A DNA stretch of 20,545 bases from JAIBJN01 sp035461525 (GCA_035461525.1 DATHVD010000085.1:1-20545); one strand, 5' to 3'. Shown: positions 1-7,402, counted from the first letter of the stretch. The notes: generated from the sequence alone by a model not told the origin. Numbers and translations: made by a program.

Positions 1-38
1 GTTTCGAGGCGGCGGCTCCGGGTACCGGACGGTGCGTC

Positions 39-302
39 GTGGCCAAGCTCGTCTACCGTCCGTTCGGCCTCCTCTTCAGCGTGCTCGGCGCCGTTCTGGC
101 AGGGATGCTCTTCAAGCAGGTCTGGAAGCGGGTCTCCGGCAAGAAGGACGCTCCCAAGGCGAAGGAGAGCGAGTACGGCTGGCGAGAGGTTCTTCCGGCA
201 GCAGCGCTTCAGGGAGCGCTGTTCGGGCTCGTGAAGGCCGCGGTCGACCGGAGCGGCGCCCGGGCGTTCCAGAGGCTCACGGGCTCCTGGCCGGGCGACT
301 AG
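39..302 (+). CDS. DUF4235 family small membrane protein
   Basis: Encodes 87 residues from a GTG start (MAKLVYRPFGLL...). Residues about 7-27 form one hydrophobic segment, followed by a basic stretch (KRVSGKKDAPK), then YGWREVLPAAALQGALFGLVKAAVDR, a second moderately hydrophobic helix, and a terminal RLTGSWPGD. This layout (N-terminal YxPxGLL, central GWREVL, AAxQGAxF and a terminal LTGxWPG) is what I know of actinobacterial DUF4235 proteins, whose function is unknown. Length is normal for the family. Its stop codon overlaps the stop of the convergent aminotransferase pseudogene. Only 38 bases lie upstream, so its promoter and operon membership cannot be judged. Confidence 0.85.
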   Translation: MAKLVYRPFGLLFSVLGAVLAGMLFKQVWKRVSGKKDAPKAKESEYGWREVLPAAALQGALFGLVKAAVDRSGARAFQRLTGSWPGD

Positions 303-692
303 CGACCGGTCAGCTCGCCCGCGATCCCCCCGAAGACCTCCGTATGCGGTCGACGCGCCTCGGTCGTGGCGGGGGACATCAGCGCCATGGTGTGGAACGG
401 CGTCAGGAGGAGCGCGTAGAAGCGGATGAGCCGGTCGAGCAGGTGGTCTCGCCGCCCGCGGCCGCCTCGCTCCCCGTCACCGGCCGCTCCGGGCGGAAGA
501 GGTACTCGACACGGCAGCCGAGGCGGGTCACGTGCCAGGGGAGCGATCGCAGTGCATGGGCACGCCGGCGAGGAGCGACGACGCGGCGCGCCGGGGCGAG
601 CTCTCCCGAGCGCCGGGTGCTCGCGCTCGAAGCGCTCCAGCTCCCGCGCCCAGGATCGCCTCGGCCCGCTCGTGGACGCCCATGGCCGGCAT
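299..692 (-). pseudogene. Internally deleted, frameshifted class-III (GSA-type) aminotransferase remnant
   Basis: No frame is intact, but protein-like pieces follow each other in the right order on the minus strand. They are: MPAMGVHERAEAIL (from 692), ARELERFEREHPALG (649-605, other frame), SLLAGVPMH (578-552, first frame again), PWHVTRLGCRVEYLFRPE (540-487, third frame), and from 448 to the stop at 299 DHLLDRLIRFYALL then TPFHTMALMSPATTEA and HTEVF. The first three resemble the N-terminus and the last two the C-terminus of glutamate-1-semialdehyde-like class-III aminotransferases (about 430-450 aa). The central PLP-binding part, some 300 residues including the Schiff-base lysine, is missing. 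At least four frame changes are needed. I infer a decayed gene rather than sequencing error, because the internal loss is large. The family assignment rests on remembered motifs. Confidence 0.6.
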
Positions 693-750
693 CGTGGCCC
701 GTCCGCCGATCCGTAGTTCCCCGTAGCGTTGCGCCGGGCCGACCACGATG

Positions 751-782
751 CCGCGGCTTCCCGCGGGGAGCATCCTCCGCGG
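751..782. repeat. Three CCGCGG palindromes in the leader of the next gene
   Basis: CCGCGG occurs at 751-756, 761-766 and 777-782. The first two are separated by CTTC and can form a 6-bp stem with a tetraloop. The third ends five bases before a strong Shine-Dalgarno sequence. This could be a small leader hairpin or chance in GC-rich DNA. Otherwise 693-800 shows nothing coding. Confidence 0.4.
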
Positions 783-787
783 AAACG

Positions 788-794
788 AAGGAGG
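788..794 (+). promoter_or_regulatory. Strong ribosome binding site AAGGAGG
   Basis: AAGGAGG sits six bases before the ATG at 801 and decides that start over an in-frame upstream candidate at 729. It is the clearest Shine-Dalgarno site seen in the window. Confidence 0.8.
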
Positions 795-800
795 CTGACG

Positions 801-1040
801 ATGACCGAGAAGCAGCTGACGAGGGGAACGGGGACCGGACACGAGCTCGCGCTCCTGGCCCCGGCGGAGCAGGTCGACGAGATCCTGCGCGAGTACAAGC
901 GTCGTCGCGCCGCGCTCGAGCCGACGCGGTTCGACCGGGTGGCGTTCGGCCTCTGGGTCGGAATGCTCGTCGCCGTGACGGGATTTCTGGCCGCGGTCGC
1001 GGTCGGCGTCGTCCTCGACGCCACCGGGGTCGCGTTCTAG
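801..1040 (+). CDS. Hypothetical small membrane protein
   Basis: 79 residues, starting MTEKQLTRGTGTGHELALL. The ATG at 801 is chosen because of the AAGGAGG site; the upstream extension is Arg-rich and looks non-coding. Residues 1-45 are polar and charged, with a putative helix (PAEQVDEILREYKRRRAALEP). Residues about 50-77 form a long hydrophobic segment (GLWVGMLVAVTGFLAAVAVGVVL), so it is probably a single-pass protein with the N-terminus in the cytoplasm. I do not recognise a family. A putative promoter and the next small gene begin four bases after its stop. Confidence 0.7.
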   Translation: MTEKQLTRGTGTGHELALLAPAEQVDEILREYKRRRAALEPTRFDRVAFGLWVGMLVAVTGFLAAVAVGVVLDATGVAF

Positions 1041-1043
1041 AGC

Positions 1044-1049
1044 TACTAT
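1044..1049 (+). promoter_or_regulatory. Putative -10 element TACTAT for a leaderless start
   Basis: TACTAT ends seven bases before the ATG at 1057, which has no Shine-Dalgarno sequence. The spacing would place transcription initiation at or next to the start codon. No -35 match was seen. Confidence 0.45.
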
Positions 1050-1056
1050 CAACCGC

Positions 1057-1266
1057 ATGGGAGTGGCGTACAGTTCCCCGGACTCGTCGCTGACGCGGAT
1101 CACCGTGCTCTACCGCTGCTCGTGCGGGGCGGCGGTCTCCGAGACGGGCGTCCACGCCGGCGAGCTGCCGCCCGGCTGGGAGCAGCTCGACGAGGAGCGG
1201 TGCCTGTGTGCGCACTGCGCCGAGCTTCGCCGGCAGCGCGAGCTCAGCGCCGCCGGGCGCGCCTGA
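1057..1266 (+). CDS. Hypothetical small Cys-rich (zinc-ribbon-like) protein
   Basis: 69 residues. Cysteines occur as C21-x-C23 and C49-x-C51-xx-C54, a spacing consistent with a small metal-binding ribbon (inference). The text between them (HAGELPPGWEQLDEERCLCAHC) looks like authentic coding sequence, and the C-terminus is a short charged helix. No family recognised. The last 23 bases overlap the convergent 3' end of the photolyase gene on the other strand. A probable leaderless promoter (TACTAT) lies directly upstream. Confidence 0.65.
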   Translation: MGVAYSSPDSSLTRITVLYRCSCGAAVSETGVHAGELPPGWEQLDEERCLCAHCAELRRQRELSAAGRA

Positions 1267-2572
1267 AGCGCGCGACCGCCTCCGTGTGCTCGACGAGCGG
1301 CGGCGGGTAGCCCGCGACGCCGCTCGCCTTCCACGGCTCGTGGACGGCGCCGCCCTCGACCCCGCCCAGCTCCTCGACGTACCGGCGGACGTAGTCGCCC
1401 TCGGGGTCGTACCGCCGCGCCTGCAGGAGCGGGTTGAGGATGCGGTTCGGGCGCGTGTCCGCGCCGGTGCCGGCCACCCACTGCCAGTTGCCGGCGTTCG
1501 AGGCCACGTCGCCGTCGACGAGAAGGCGGGCGAAGTGGTCGGCTCCGAGGCGCCAGTCCACGTAGAGGCTCTTCGTCAGGAACGACGCCGTCACGAGCCG
1601 CGCCCGATTGTGCATCCAACCCTCGCGCGCGAGCTGGCGCATGCCGGCGTCCACGAGCGGGACTCCCGTGCGGCCCTCCCGCCACGCGGCGAGGCCCTCC
1701 GGGTCGTCGTTCCAGCGGTCGCGCCGCGGGCGGTAGTCCGCGCGCGAGGCCTCCGGCCGCGCGGCCAGGAGCTGGTGGAAGAAGTCGCGCCACGCGAGCT
1801 GGCGCAGGAACGGCCCGGCGCCGGGCCGGTCGGCGGCTCGCTCCACGACCTCGCGCGGCGTCAGGCAGCCGAAGTGGAGGTACGGCGAGAGCCGCGACGT
1901 GGCGTCGCCGGCGAGGTCGTCGTGACGCGCGCCATAGCGCTCGAGCCCGCTGCGAAGCCAGCGCGCGAGCCGGGCGCGACCGGCGGTCTCACCGCCCTCG
2001 ACGACGTCCGGCGACGGCTCGCCCCGGATCAGGTCGGTGAGCGCGGGCAGGCGGCCGGCCGCGGTCCCCGCCGGCACGCTGAGCCGCCTCGGCGCGCGCC
2101 GCACCGGACGGAGCTCCGCCTCCGACCACCGTCGCCAGTACGGCGTGAAGACCCTGAAGTGGTCGCCCCCGGCCGGCAGGAGCTCGCCGGGCGGAACGAC
2201 GGCGACGCCGGGCAGGAGTCGCAGCTCGAGGCGCTCCTCGCGGAGCCGTCGCTCGCGCGCCTGCGCGTAGGCGCTGGCGTCGGCGCTCGCGAAGACCGTC
2301 TCCGCGCCGGCCTCGCGGGCGACCTTCGCAGTCTCCGCCACGGGATCGCCGCGACGGACGACGAGCTGCCCCCCGAGCGCCCGCAGAGAGGTCCGGAGGT
2401 CCGCCAGCGCCTCGAGCAGGAAGCGGACGCGGTTCGCCCCCGCGTCCGCGAGGATCGCGTCGTCGAGGACGAAGAGCGGCACGACGCGCTCCGCGGCCGC
2501 CACGGCCTCCGCGAGCGCGGGATGGTCGCGCACGCGCAGGTCGCGCGTGAAGAGGACGACGGCGACCTTCAC
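1244..2572 (-). CDS. phr: Deoxyribodipyrimidine photo-lyase (class I photolyase/cryptochrome family)
   Basis: 442 residues. Repairs UV-induced cyclobutane pyrimidine dimers in DNA using light and FADH-. The N-terminal alpha/beta antenna domain begins KVAVVLFTRDLRVRDHPAL. The C-terminal FAD domain shows SRLSPYLHFG (about 227-235), WRDFFHQLL (261-269), GVPLVDAGMRQL, then EGWMHNRARLVTASFLTK, DGDVASNAGNWQW and DTRPNRILNP, all hallmarks of class I photolyases. Length is normal. The GTG start at 2572 overlaps the stop of the ComB-family gene by 4 nt (GTGA), so the two are translationally coupled; an upstream in-frame ATG would lie inside that gene and yields an Arg-rich stretch. Which antenna cofactor is used cannot be read from sequence. 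A cryptochrome-like sensory role is possible but less likely. Confidence 0.93.
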   Translation of the reverse strand: MKVAVVLFTRDLRVRDHPALAEAVAAAERVVPLFVLDDAILADAGANRVRFLLEALADLRTSLRALGGQLVVRRGDPVAETAKVAREAGAETVFASADASAYAQARERRLREERLELRLLPGVAVVPPGELLPAGGDHFRVFTPYWRRWSEAELRPVRRAPRRLSVPAGTAAGRLPALTDLIRGEPSPDVVEGGETAGRARLARWLRSGLERYGARHDDLAGDATSRLSPYLHFGCLTPREVVERAADRPGAGPFLRQLAWRDFFHQLLAARPEASRADYRPRRDRWNDDPEGLAAWREGRTGVPLVDAGMRQLAREGWMHNRARLVTASFLTKSLYVDWRLGADHFARLLVDGDVASNAGNWQWVAGTGADTRPNRILNPLLQARRYDPEGDYVRRYVEELGGVEGGAVHEPWKASGVAGYPPPLVEHTEAVARFRRARRR

Positions 2573-3252
2573 GCGACGAGCTCGGCGGCTGCGCCCTCGA
2601 GCCGCGCCAGCCGGGGCACGACGCCGAGGACGCTCTCGCGCGCGCACCAGGCGACGTCCTCGCCGAGCGCCTCCTGGCGGGGGTTCTCGGCGGCGCGGAG
2701 ACCCTCCTCCGCGGAGCCGAAAGAGCGCGCGAGGCGCACGGCGGCCTCGGCCGCGTCCGAGCGCTCGCCGCCAACGAGCTCGGCGATGCGGCCCGCGCAG
2801 TAGGCGTCGTCCAGCGTGAAGCGCCCGTCGACTCCCGCGCAGACGACCGCGACCTCGTCGCCGGCCGCCCGCGCGGCTGCGGTGACCGCGTGGAGGTTGA
2901 GCAGGCTTCCGGCGAGCACCGTGCCGGCGTCCGCCGCCGCGGCGACGAGCGCCCGCGTCCCGTTCGTGGTCGAGAGGATCAGGGTCTCTCCGCGCGGCTC
3001 GAGGAACTCGCGGGGTGAGTTGCCGAGGTCGAAGCCGGGGATCGGCTCGGCCAGCCGCTCGCCGGCTAGCACCCCCTCTCCCAGCCGCTCCCGCAGCGCC
3101 CGCGCCTCGTCCGGCTCGGCGCAGCAGAGGACGCGCCGGTAGCCGGCTTCGAGCGCCTGCGCGATCGTGGAGGTCGCCCGCAGGACGTCGACGACGACGG
3201 CGACGGGCGCCCGCACGGACTCGGCGGGCGTGAAGGCGACGTGGACGCGCAC
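2569..3252 (-). CDS. comB: ComB-family 2-phosphosulfolactate phosphatase-like protein
   Basis: 227 residues from a GTG start. Family motifs are clear: VVDVLRATSTI (21-30), FDLGNSPREF (74-83), LSTTNGTRAL (93-102) and CAGVDGRFTLDDAYCAG (138-154). ComB hydrolyses 2-phosphosulfolactate to sulfolactate, the second step of coenzyme M synthesis in methanogens. Homologues are widespread in bacteria that make no coenzyme M, so the true substrate here is unknown. No other com gene is present in the window. It lies 16 nt after the DUF6941-like gene and overlaps the photolyase start by 4 nt, giving a three-gene operon. The symbol denotes the family only. Confidence 0.88.
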   Translation of the reverse strand: MRVHVAFTPAESVRAPVAVVVDVLRATSTIAQALEAGYRRVLCCAEPDEARALRERLGEGVLAGERLAEPIPGFDLGNSPREFLEPRGETLILSTTNGTRALVAAAADAGTVLAGSLLNLHAVTAAARAAGDEVAVVCAGVDGRFTLDDAYCAGRIAELVGGERSDAAEAAVRLARSFGSAEEGLRAAENPRQEALGEDVAWCARESVLGVVPRLARLEGAAAELVA

Positions 3253-3268
3253 GGCCGCGCCGGCCCGC

Positions 3269-3712
3269 TCAGACGGCCGCGGGCCCAGGCGGCGCCGGCC
3301 GGGTCGAGAAGGGCAGCGTCCACTCCTGCCGCGTCTCGTCGTCGATCGACAGGCGCCACTCGTAGCGCCCGCCCGGCGGGACGTCGAGCGGCGGCAGCGC
3401 TATCGCCACGGGGACGTCGATCGGCGTCCCGGGCTTGAGCCCCGGCGGGCGCCCGACCTCGAACTCCCCCTGGATCAGTCCGACCGGCTGCTCTCCCTCG
3501 GTGGAGTCGGAGAGCACGGGATGGCCGTCCGAGTCGAGGAGCTCGAGCCGCAGCCGGTGCCTCGTGTTCGCCTTGTCCCACGGAACCTGGATGTAGAGGG
3601 CGATCGCGGCGGGCCCGACCTGCGGGCCGATCACCGACCAGCCGCCGCCCAGGACGTCCAGCTTGCCGTCCGACACCTTGGCGTAGTCCGCGAGGAGCAT
3701 CGTTACCTTCAC
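3269..3712 (-). CDS. DUF6941-like protein of unknown function
   Basis: 147 residues, starting MKVTMLLADYAKVSDGKLDVLGGGWSVIGP. This N-terminus, followed by a beta-rich body (ALYIQVPWDKANTRHRLRLELLDSDGHPV..., then GRYEWRLSIDDETRQEWTLPF), matches what I recall of the actinobacterial DUF6941 family; function unknown. There is no signal peptide or membrane segment, so it is probably a cytosolic beta-sandwich (inference). The GTG start at 3712 is preferred over the ATG four codons later because a TAGGCT box ends exactly six bases before it. First gene of the DUF6941-comB-phr operon, divergent from the rhomboid gene. Confidence 0.75.
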   Translation of the reverse strand: MKVTMLLADYAKVSDGKLDVLGGGWSVIGPQVGPAAIALYIQVPWDKANTRHRLRLELLDSDGHPVLSDSTEGEQPVGLIQGEFEVGRPPGLKPGTPIDVPVAIALPPLDVPPGGRYEWRLSIDDETRQEWTLPFSTRPAPPGPAAV

Positions 3713-3718
3713 GGCCCC

Positions 3719-3724
3719 AGCCTA
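3719..3724 (-). promoter_or_regulatory. Putative -10 element TAGGCT, leaderless promoter of the DUF6941-comB-phr operon
   Basis: On the minus strand TAGGCT is followed by six bases and then the GTG at 3712. The 52-bp divergent gap (3713-3764) carries one such box for each direction. No TTGACA-like -35 is evident. Confidence 0.5.
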
Positions 3725-3752
3725 CTCCCGCCGAGCCCCGCAGCGCCGCCGA

Positions 3753-3758
3753 TACGAT
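3753..3758 (+). promoter_or_regulatory. Putative -10 element TACGAT, leaderless promoter of the rhomboid gene
   Basis: TACGAT is followed by six bases and the ATG at 3765. The spacing mirrors the box facing the other way at 3719-3724. No Shine-Dalgarno sequence precedes the ATG. Confidence 0.5.
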
Positions 3759-3764
3759 GGCCCG

Positions 3765-4625
3765 ATGTCCGCTCCGGAGCAGACGCAGGAGAAGACCTGC
3801 TACCGGCACCCGGGGAGGGAGACCGCCGTCAGCTGCTCCAACTGCGGCCGGCCGATCTGCCCGGACTGCATGGTCTACGCCGCCGTCGGGATCAAGTGCC
3901 CGGACTGCGCGGGCCAGCCCACGGGCGCCCGGGCGGCGACGACGCGCGTGGGCCGCGCGGCCGGCACGGGCACGGGAGCGGTCGTGACGAAGACGCTCAT
4001 CGGGATCAACGTGGCCGTCTTCCTCGTCTCGATCGCCCAGGGCGGCGGCGGGCTCAGGCCCGGCTCGAGCTTCCTGACCGACTGGGGCCTCTACGCGCCG
4101 TTCGTCGCCGAGGGCGAGTGGTACCGGCTGATCACGAGCGCCTTCCTGCACGCGAGCCTGATCCACATCGGCTTCAACATGCTCATGCTCTGGTGGTTCG
4201 GGCGGGCGCTCGAGTCCGCGCTCGGGCGCGGGCGCTTCCTCGGCATCTACCTCGTCTCCGCCCTCGCGGGCGCGGCGGGCGCGCTCCTCCTTTCCCCCAC
4301 GGCGCTCACCGTCGGCGCCTCCGGGGCCGTCTTCGGGATCCTCGGCGCCGGCCTCGTCCTCGAGCGCCGGCAGATCTACGTCTTCGGTGGCGGGGCCCTC
4401 TTCGTCGTCGTCCTCAACGTCCTCTTCACCTTCGCCATCCCGAACATCTCCATCGGCGGCCACCTCGGTGGCCTCGCCGGGGGCGTCCTCGCGATCCTCG
4501 CCCTCTCCGCCGGAGGACGCCATCCCGTCTACGGCCGCCTCGACCCGCTCTCGTTCATGATCCTCGTCGGGATCGCCGCCGGGAGCGTCCTGATCGCGTA
4601 CTTCCGCGTCCGCGGCTACGCGTAG
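3765..4625 (+). CDS. Rhomboid-family intramembrane serine protease with N-terminal zinc finger
   Basis: 286 residues. Residues 12-48 form a B-box-like zinc-binding region (C12, H15, C24, C27, C32, C35, C45, C48). After a Gly/Thr/Arg linker come six or seven membrane segments starting near residue 77. Rhomboid landmarks: WYRLITSAFLHASLIHIGFNM, with H134 and N138 in the oxyanion region; GASGAVFG, with nucleophile S186; and IGGHLGGLAGG, with catalytic H233. All expected catalytic residues are present, so it should be active. It cleaves transmembrane substrates inside the cytoplasmic membrane; the substrate is unknown. Expressed divergently from the DUF6941 operon. Its TAG stop lies three bases from the convergent ppdK stop, leaving no room for a terminator. 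Confidence 0.92.
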   Translation: MSAPEQTQEKTCYRHPGRETAVSCSNCGRPICPDCMVYAAVGIKCPDCAGQPTGARAATTRVGRAAGTGTGAVVTKTLIGINVAVFLVSIAQGGGGLRPGSSFLTDWGLYAPFVAEGEWYRLITSAFLHASLIHIGFNMLMLWWFGRALESALGRGRFLGIYLVSALAGAAGALLLSPTALTVGASGAVFGILGAGLVLERRQIYVFGGGALFVVVLNVLFTFAIPNISIGGHLGGLAGGVLAILALSAGGRHPVYGRLDPLSFMILVGIAAGSVLIAYFRVRGYA

Positions 4626-4628
4626 CGC

Positions 4629-7253
4629 TCAGCCGCCGACCTGGACGGCGACGACCCCGCGCTCGGCGAGGGCCGCCTGCGCCGCCGCAAGCCGGGCCAG
4701 CGGGACGCGGAAGGGCGAGCAGGAGACGTAGGCGAGCCCGAGGTCGTGGCAAAAGGCGACCGAGCGGGCGTCGCCGCCGTGCTCGCCGCAGATGCCGAGC
4801 TTGATGTCCGGCTTCACCCCGCGGGCCCGCTCGACGGCGATGCCCATGAGGTCGCCGACGCCGCTCTGGTCCAGCGTCTCGAACGGGTTGGACTCGAGGA
4901 TGCGGCCCTCGAGGTAGTGCGTGAGGAACGAGCCCTCGGCGTCGTCGCGCGAGAAGCCGAGCGTCGTCTGCGTGAGGTCGTTCGTGCCGAAGCTGAAGAA
5001 GTCGGCCTCGGCGGCGATCTCGTCGGCGCGGACGCATGCGCGCGGCAGCTCGATCATCGTGCCGACGAGGTAGTCGAGCTGCCGGTCGGCCCGCTCGAGC
5101 TCGGCCGAGGCGGTGTCGAGCGTCAGCCGGCGCAGGCGCCGGAGCTCCTCGGCGAAGCCCACGAGCGGGTGCATGATCTCGACGAGTGGCGCCTCGCCCG
5201 TGCGCTCGGCCACGGCCAGGGCGGCGCGCAGGATCGCGCGCACCTGCGTCTCGTAGATCTCCGGGTAGAGGAGCCCGAGGCGGCAGCCGCGCGTCCCCAG
5301 CATCGGGTTCGCCTCGTGGAGCGCCCGGATGCGGCGGCGCATCTCGTCCGACTCGGCCTCCTCGAGCGGCGGCAGGAACTCGTGCAGCGGCGGGTCGAGG
5401 AGCCGGATCGTGACCGGGAGGCCGGCCATCGCCTCGAAGATGCCCTCGAAGTCGTTCTGCTGGTGCGGGAGGAGCGCGTTCAGCGCTTCGCGCCGCTCGT
5501 CTTCCGTCGAGGCCATGATCATGGTGCGTACGAGCGGCAGGCGATCGGCCGCCATGAACATGTGCTCGGTCCGGCAGAGACCGATGCCCTCGGCTCCGAA
5601 CTCGCGCGCCTTGGCGGCGTCCTCGGGCGTGTCCGCGTTCGCACGCACGCGCAGGGAGCGCGACTCGTCGGCCCAGGCGAGCAACGTGTCGAAGTTCTCG
5701 TCGATCGAGGGCGGGACGAGCGGGACCTCGCCGACGATGACGTCGCCGGTACCGCCGTCGATCGTGAGGACCTCTCCCTCGGCGAGCTCCTGCCCGGCCA
5801 GGCGGATGCGGCGCGCGCCCAGGTCGATCGTGAGCGCGTCGCAGCCGGCGACGCACGGCTTGCCCATGCCGCGGGCGACGACGGCCGCGTGCGAGGTCAT
5901 GCCCCCGTGCGCGGTGAGGACGCCGCGGGCCTCGATGAGCCCGTGGATGTCGTCCGGCGTCGTCTCGGCGCGAACGAGGAGGACCGCGTCCCCCGCCTTC
6001 CCGCGCTCCGCGGCCGTGTCGGCGTCGAGGACGATCGCTCCGGTGGCCGCGCCCGGGGAGGCGTTGAGACCCTTCGCGGCGACCTCGTACTCCGAGTCCG
6101 GGTCGATGCGCGGATGCAGGAGCTGGTCGAGCTGCGCCGGGTCGATGCGCGCGACCGCCTCCTCGCGGGAGACGAGGCCCTCGCCGACCATGTCGACGGC
6201 GATGCGAAGCGCCGCCGCGGCCGTCCGCTTCCCGGTACGGGTCTGGAGGATGTAGAGCGTCCCGTCCTCGATCGTGAACTCGATGTCCTGCATCTCGCGG
6301 TAGTGCTCCTCGAGGCGCGCCATCGTCTCGGCGAGCTGCCGGTAGGCGTCGGGGAAGCGCTCCTCCATCTCGGCGATCGGCTGCGGCGTGCGGATGCCGG
6401 CGACGACGTCCTCGCCCTGGGCGTTGGCAAGGAACTCCCCCCACATCCCCGGCTCGCCCGTGGACGGGTCACGCGTGAAGGCGACGCCGGTGCCGGAGCG
6501 CTCACCCATGTTTCCGAAGACCATCTGGACGACGTTGACGGCGGTGCCGAGGTCGTCCGGGATCGCGTTCGCGCGGCGGTACACCTGCGCGCGAGGGACG
6601 TTCCAGGAGTCGAACACGGCGCGGACGGCACGCTCGAGCTGCTCGCGCGCGTCCGTCGGGAAGTCGCGGCCGGTGTTCTCGCGGTAGAGCGCGAGGAAGC
6701 GGCCGACGAGCTCGCCCAGGTCGTCGGCGGTCAGGTCCACGTCCTGCGGGGCCCCGCGCTCCTCCTTGAGCGCCGCGAGCTCGCGCTCGAAGAGCTGCCC
6801 GTCCACGCCGTCCACGACCTCGCCGTACATCTGGACGAGCCGGCGGTACGCGTCGAAGGCGACGCGCTCGTTCCCCGTGGCGCGAGCGAGCCCCTGCGCG
6901 GCCTGCTCGTTCAGGCCGAGGTTGAGGATCGTGTCCATCATCCCCGGCATCGAGACCGCCGCTCCGGAGCGGACGGAGACGAGCAGCGGGTCCTCCGGGT
7001 CGCCGAAGCGCTTGCCGGCAGTCTCCTCCAGCCGTGCGACTGCGTCCTCGATCTGCTCGTGCAGGCCGTCGGGCAGGCGACCGCCGTCGTCGCGCATGTA
7101 GGCGCGGCAGGCCTCCGTCGTCACCGTGAACCCGCCCGGCACGGGGAGGCCGATCGCGGTCATCTCGGCGAGGCCGATGCCCTTGCCGCCGAGCAGCTCG
7201 CGGCCGAGCACGGCGCCCTCGGAGAAGTCGTAGACGTAGCGCATCGCCGCCAT
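4629..7253 (-). CDS. ppdK: Pyruvate, phosphate dikinase
   Basis: 874 residues, the usual length. Interconverts pyruvate + ATP + Pi and PEP + AMP + PPi. The N-terminal ATP-grasp domain shows GGKGIGLAEM (22-31), SVRSGAAVSMPGMMDTILNLGL (93-114) and FGNMGERSGTGVAFTRDPSTGE. The swivelling phosphohistidine domain has LTAHGGMTSHAAVVARGMGKPCVAG with catalytic H455. The C-terminal PEP/pyruvate barrel has IGLCRTEHMF, GTNDLTQTTLGFSRDD and LGICGEHGGD with the catalytic Cys at about 822. T453, two residues before H455, is the expected PPSR phosphorylation site; PPSR lies upstream on the same strand. The start is uncertain: ATG 7253 (MAAMRYVYDF) is given; 7244 and 7274 are possible. Confidence 0.95.
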   Translation of the reverse strand: MAAMRYVYDFSEGAVLGRELLGGKGIGLAEMTAIGLPVPGGFTVTTEACRAYMRDDGGRLPDGLHEQIEDAVARLEETAGKRFGDPEDPLLVSVRSGAAVSMPGMMDTILNLGLNEQAAQGLARATGNERVAFDAYRRLVQMYGEVVDGVDGQLFERELAALKEERGAPQDVDLTADDLGELVGRFLALYRENTGRDFPTDAREQLERAVRAVFDSWNVPRAQVYRRANAIPDDLGTAVNVVQMVFGNMGERSGTGVAFTRDPSTGEPGMWGEFLANAQGEDVVAGIRTPQPIAEMEERFPDAYRQLAETMARLEEHYREMQDIEFTIEDGTLYILQTRTGKRTAAAALRIAVDMVGEGLVSREEAVARIDPAQLDQLLHPRIDPDSEYEVAAKGLNASPGAATGAIVLDADTAAERGKAGDAVLLVRAETTPDDIHGLIEARGVLTAHGGMTSHAAVVARGMGKPCVAGCDALTIDLGARRIRLAGQELAEGEVLTIDGGTGDVIVGEVPLVPPSIDENFDTLLAWADESRSLRVRANADTPEDAAKAREFGAEGIGLCRTEHMFMAADRLPLVRTMIMASTEDERREALNALLPHQQNDFEGIFEAMAGLPVTIRLLDPPLHEFLPPLEEAESDEMRRRIRALHEANPMLGTRGCRLGLLYPEIYETQVRAILRAALAVAERTGEAPLVEIMHPLVGFAEELRRLRRLTLDTASAELERADRQLDYLVGTMIELPRACVRADEIAAEADFFSFGTNDLTQTTLGFSRDDAEGSFLTHYLEGRILESNPFETLDQSGVGDLMGIAVERARGVKPDIKLGICGEHGGDARSVAFCHDLGLAYVSCSPFRVPLARLAAAQAALAERGVVAVQVGG

Positions 7254-7355
7254 CGTGGGTTGGGATTCTCCCATCCGGGCCGGTCTCCGTGCGCCGGGAC
7301 GTATCCCCCGGCAGGGGAATAGCGCCCGCGGACGTCGTCGACCATGGTGAGCGTA

Positions 7356-7399
7356 CGGGCTAGGCAGACGCGGGGCGCCGCAGCCTACGTCTCGGCCCG
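7356..7399. promoter_or_regulatory. Nested RNA fold in the gap upstream of ppdK
   Basis: CGGGCTAGGC at 7356-7365 can pair with GCCTA (7383-7387) and, across a 7-nt bulge, with GCCCG (7395-7399). Inside it, GCGG (7370-7373) pairs with CCGC (7378-7381). The fold is possible on either strand: as part of the ppdK leader on the minus strand, or as the body of a short plus-strand RNA ending at the terminator at 7403-7439. It matches no RNA family I know. The remainder of the 7254-7452 gap shows no convincing gene; a minus-strand TACGCT (7355-7350) could be a -10 box for ppdK. Confidence 0.35.
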
Positions 7400-7402
7400 A
7401 GT

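Noticed and set aside
32..1093. 353-residue plus-strand open frame spanning the left end
   Set aside because: Composition is almost entirely Arg/Gly/Ala/Pro, and it conflicts with the DUF4235 gene and the two recognisable small genes.
1208..2803. 531-residue plus-strand open frame opposite the photolyase
   Set aside because: Low-complexity Arg/Glu/Ala/Pro sequence without motifs, lying opposite a clear photolyase gene.
4746..7322. 858-residue open frame antisense to ppdK, plus strand
   Set aside because: It mirrors the codon phase of a fully conserved ppdK gene. The translation is Arg/Ala/Val/Glu-rich with no recognisable motif, as expected when the opposite strand has GC-rich third positions.
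7160..7345. Possible small upstream ORF (MVDDVRGRYSPAGG...) in the ppdK leader
   Set aside because: Most of it lies inside ppdK in another frame and turns into Ser/Arg/Ala shadow sequence. No ribosome binding site, and the TACGCT box is only four bases from its ATG.
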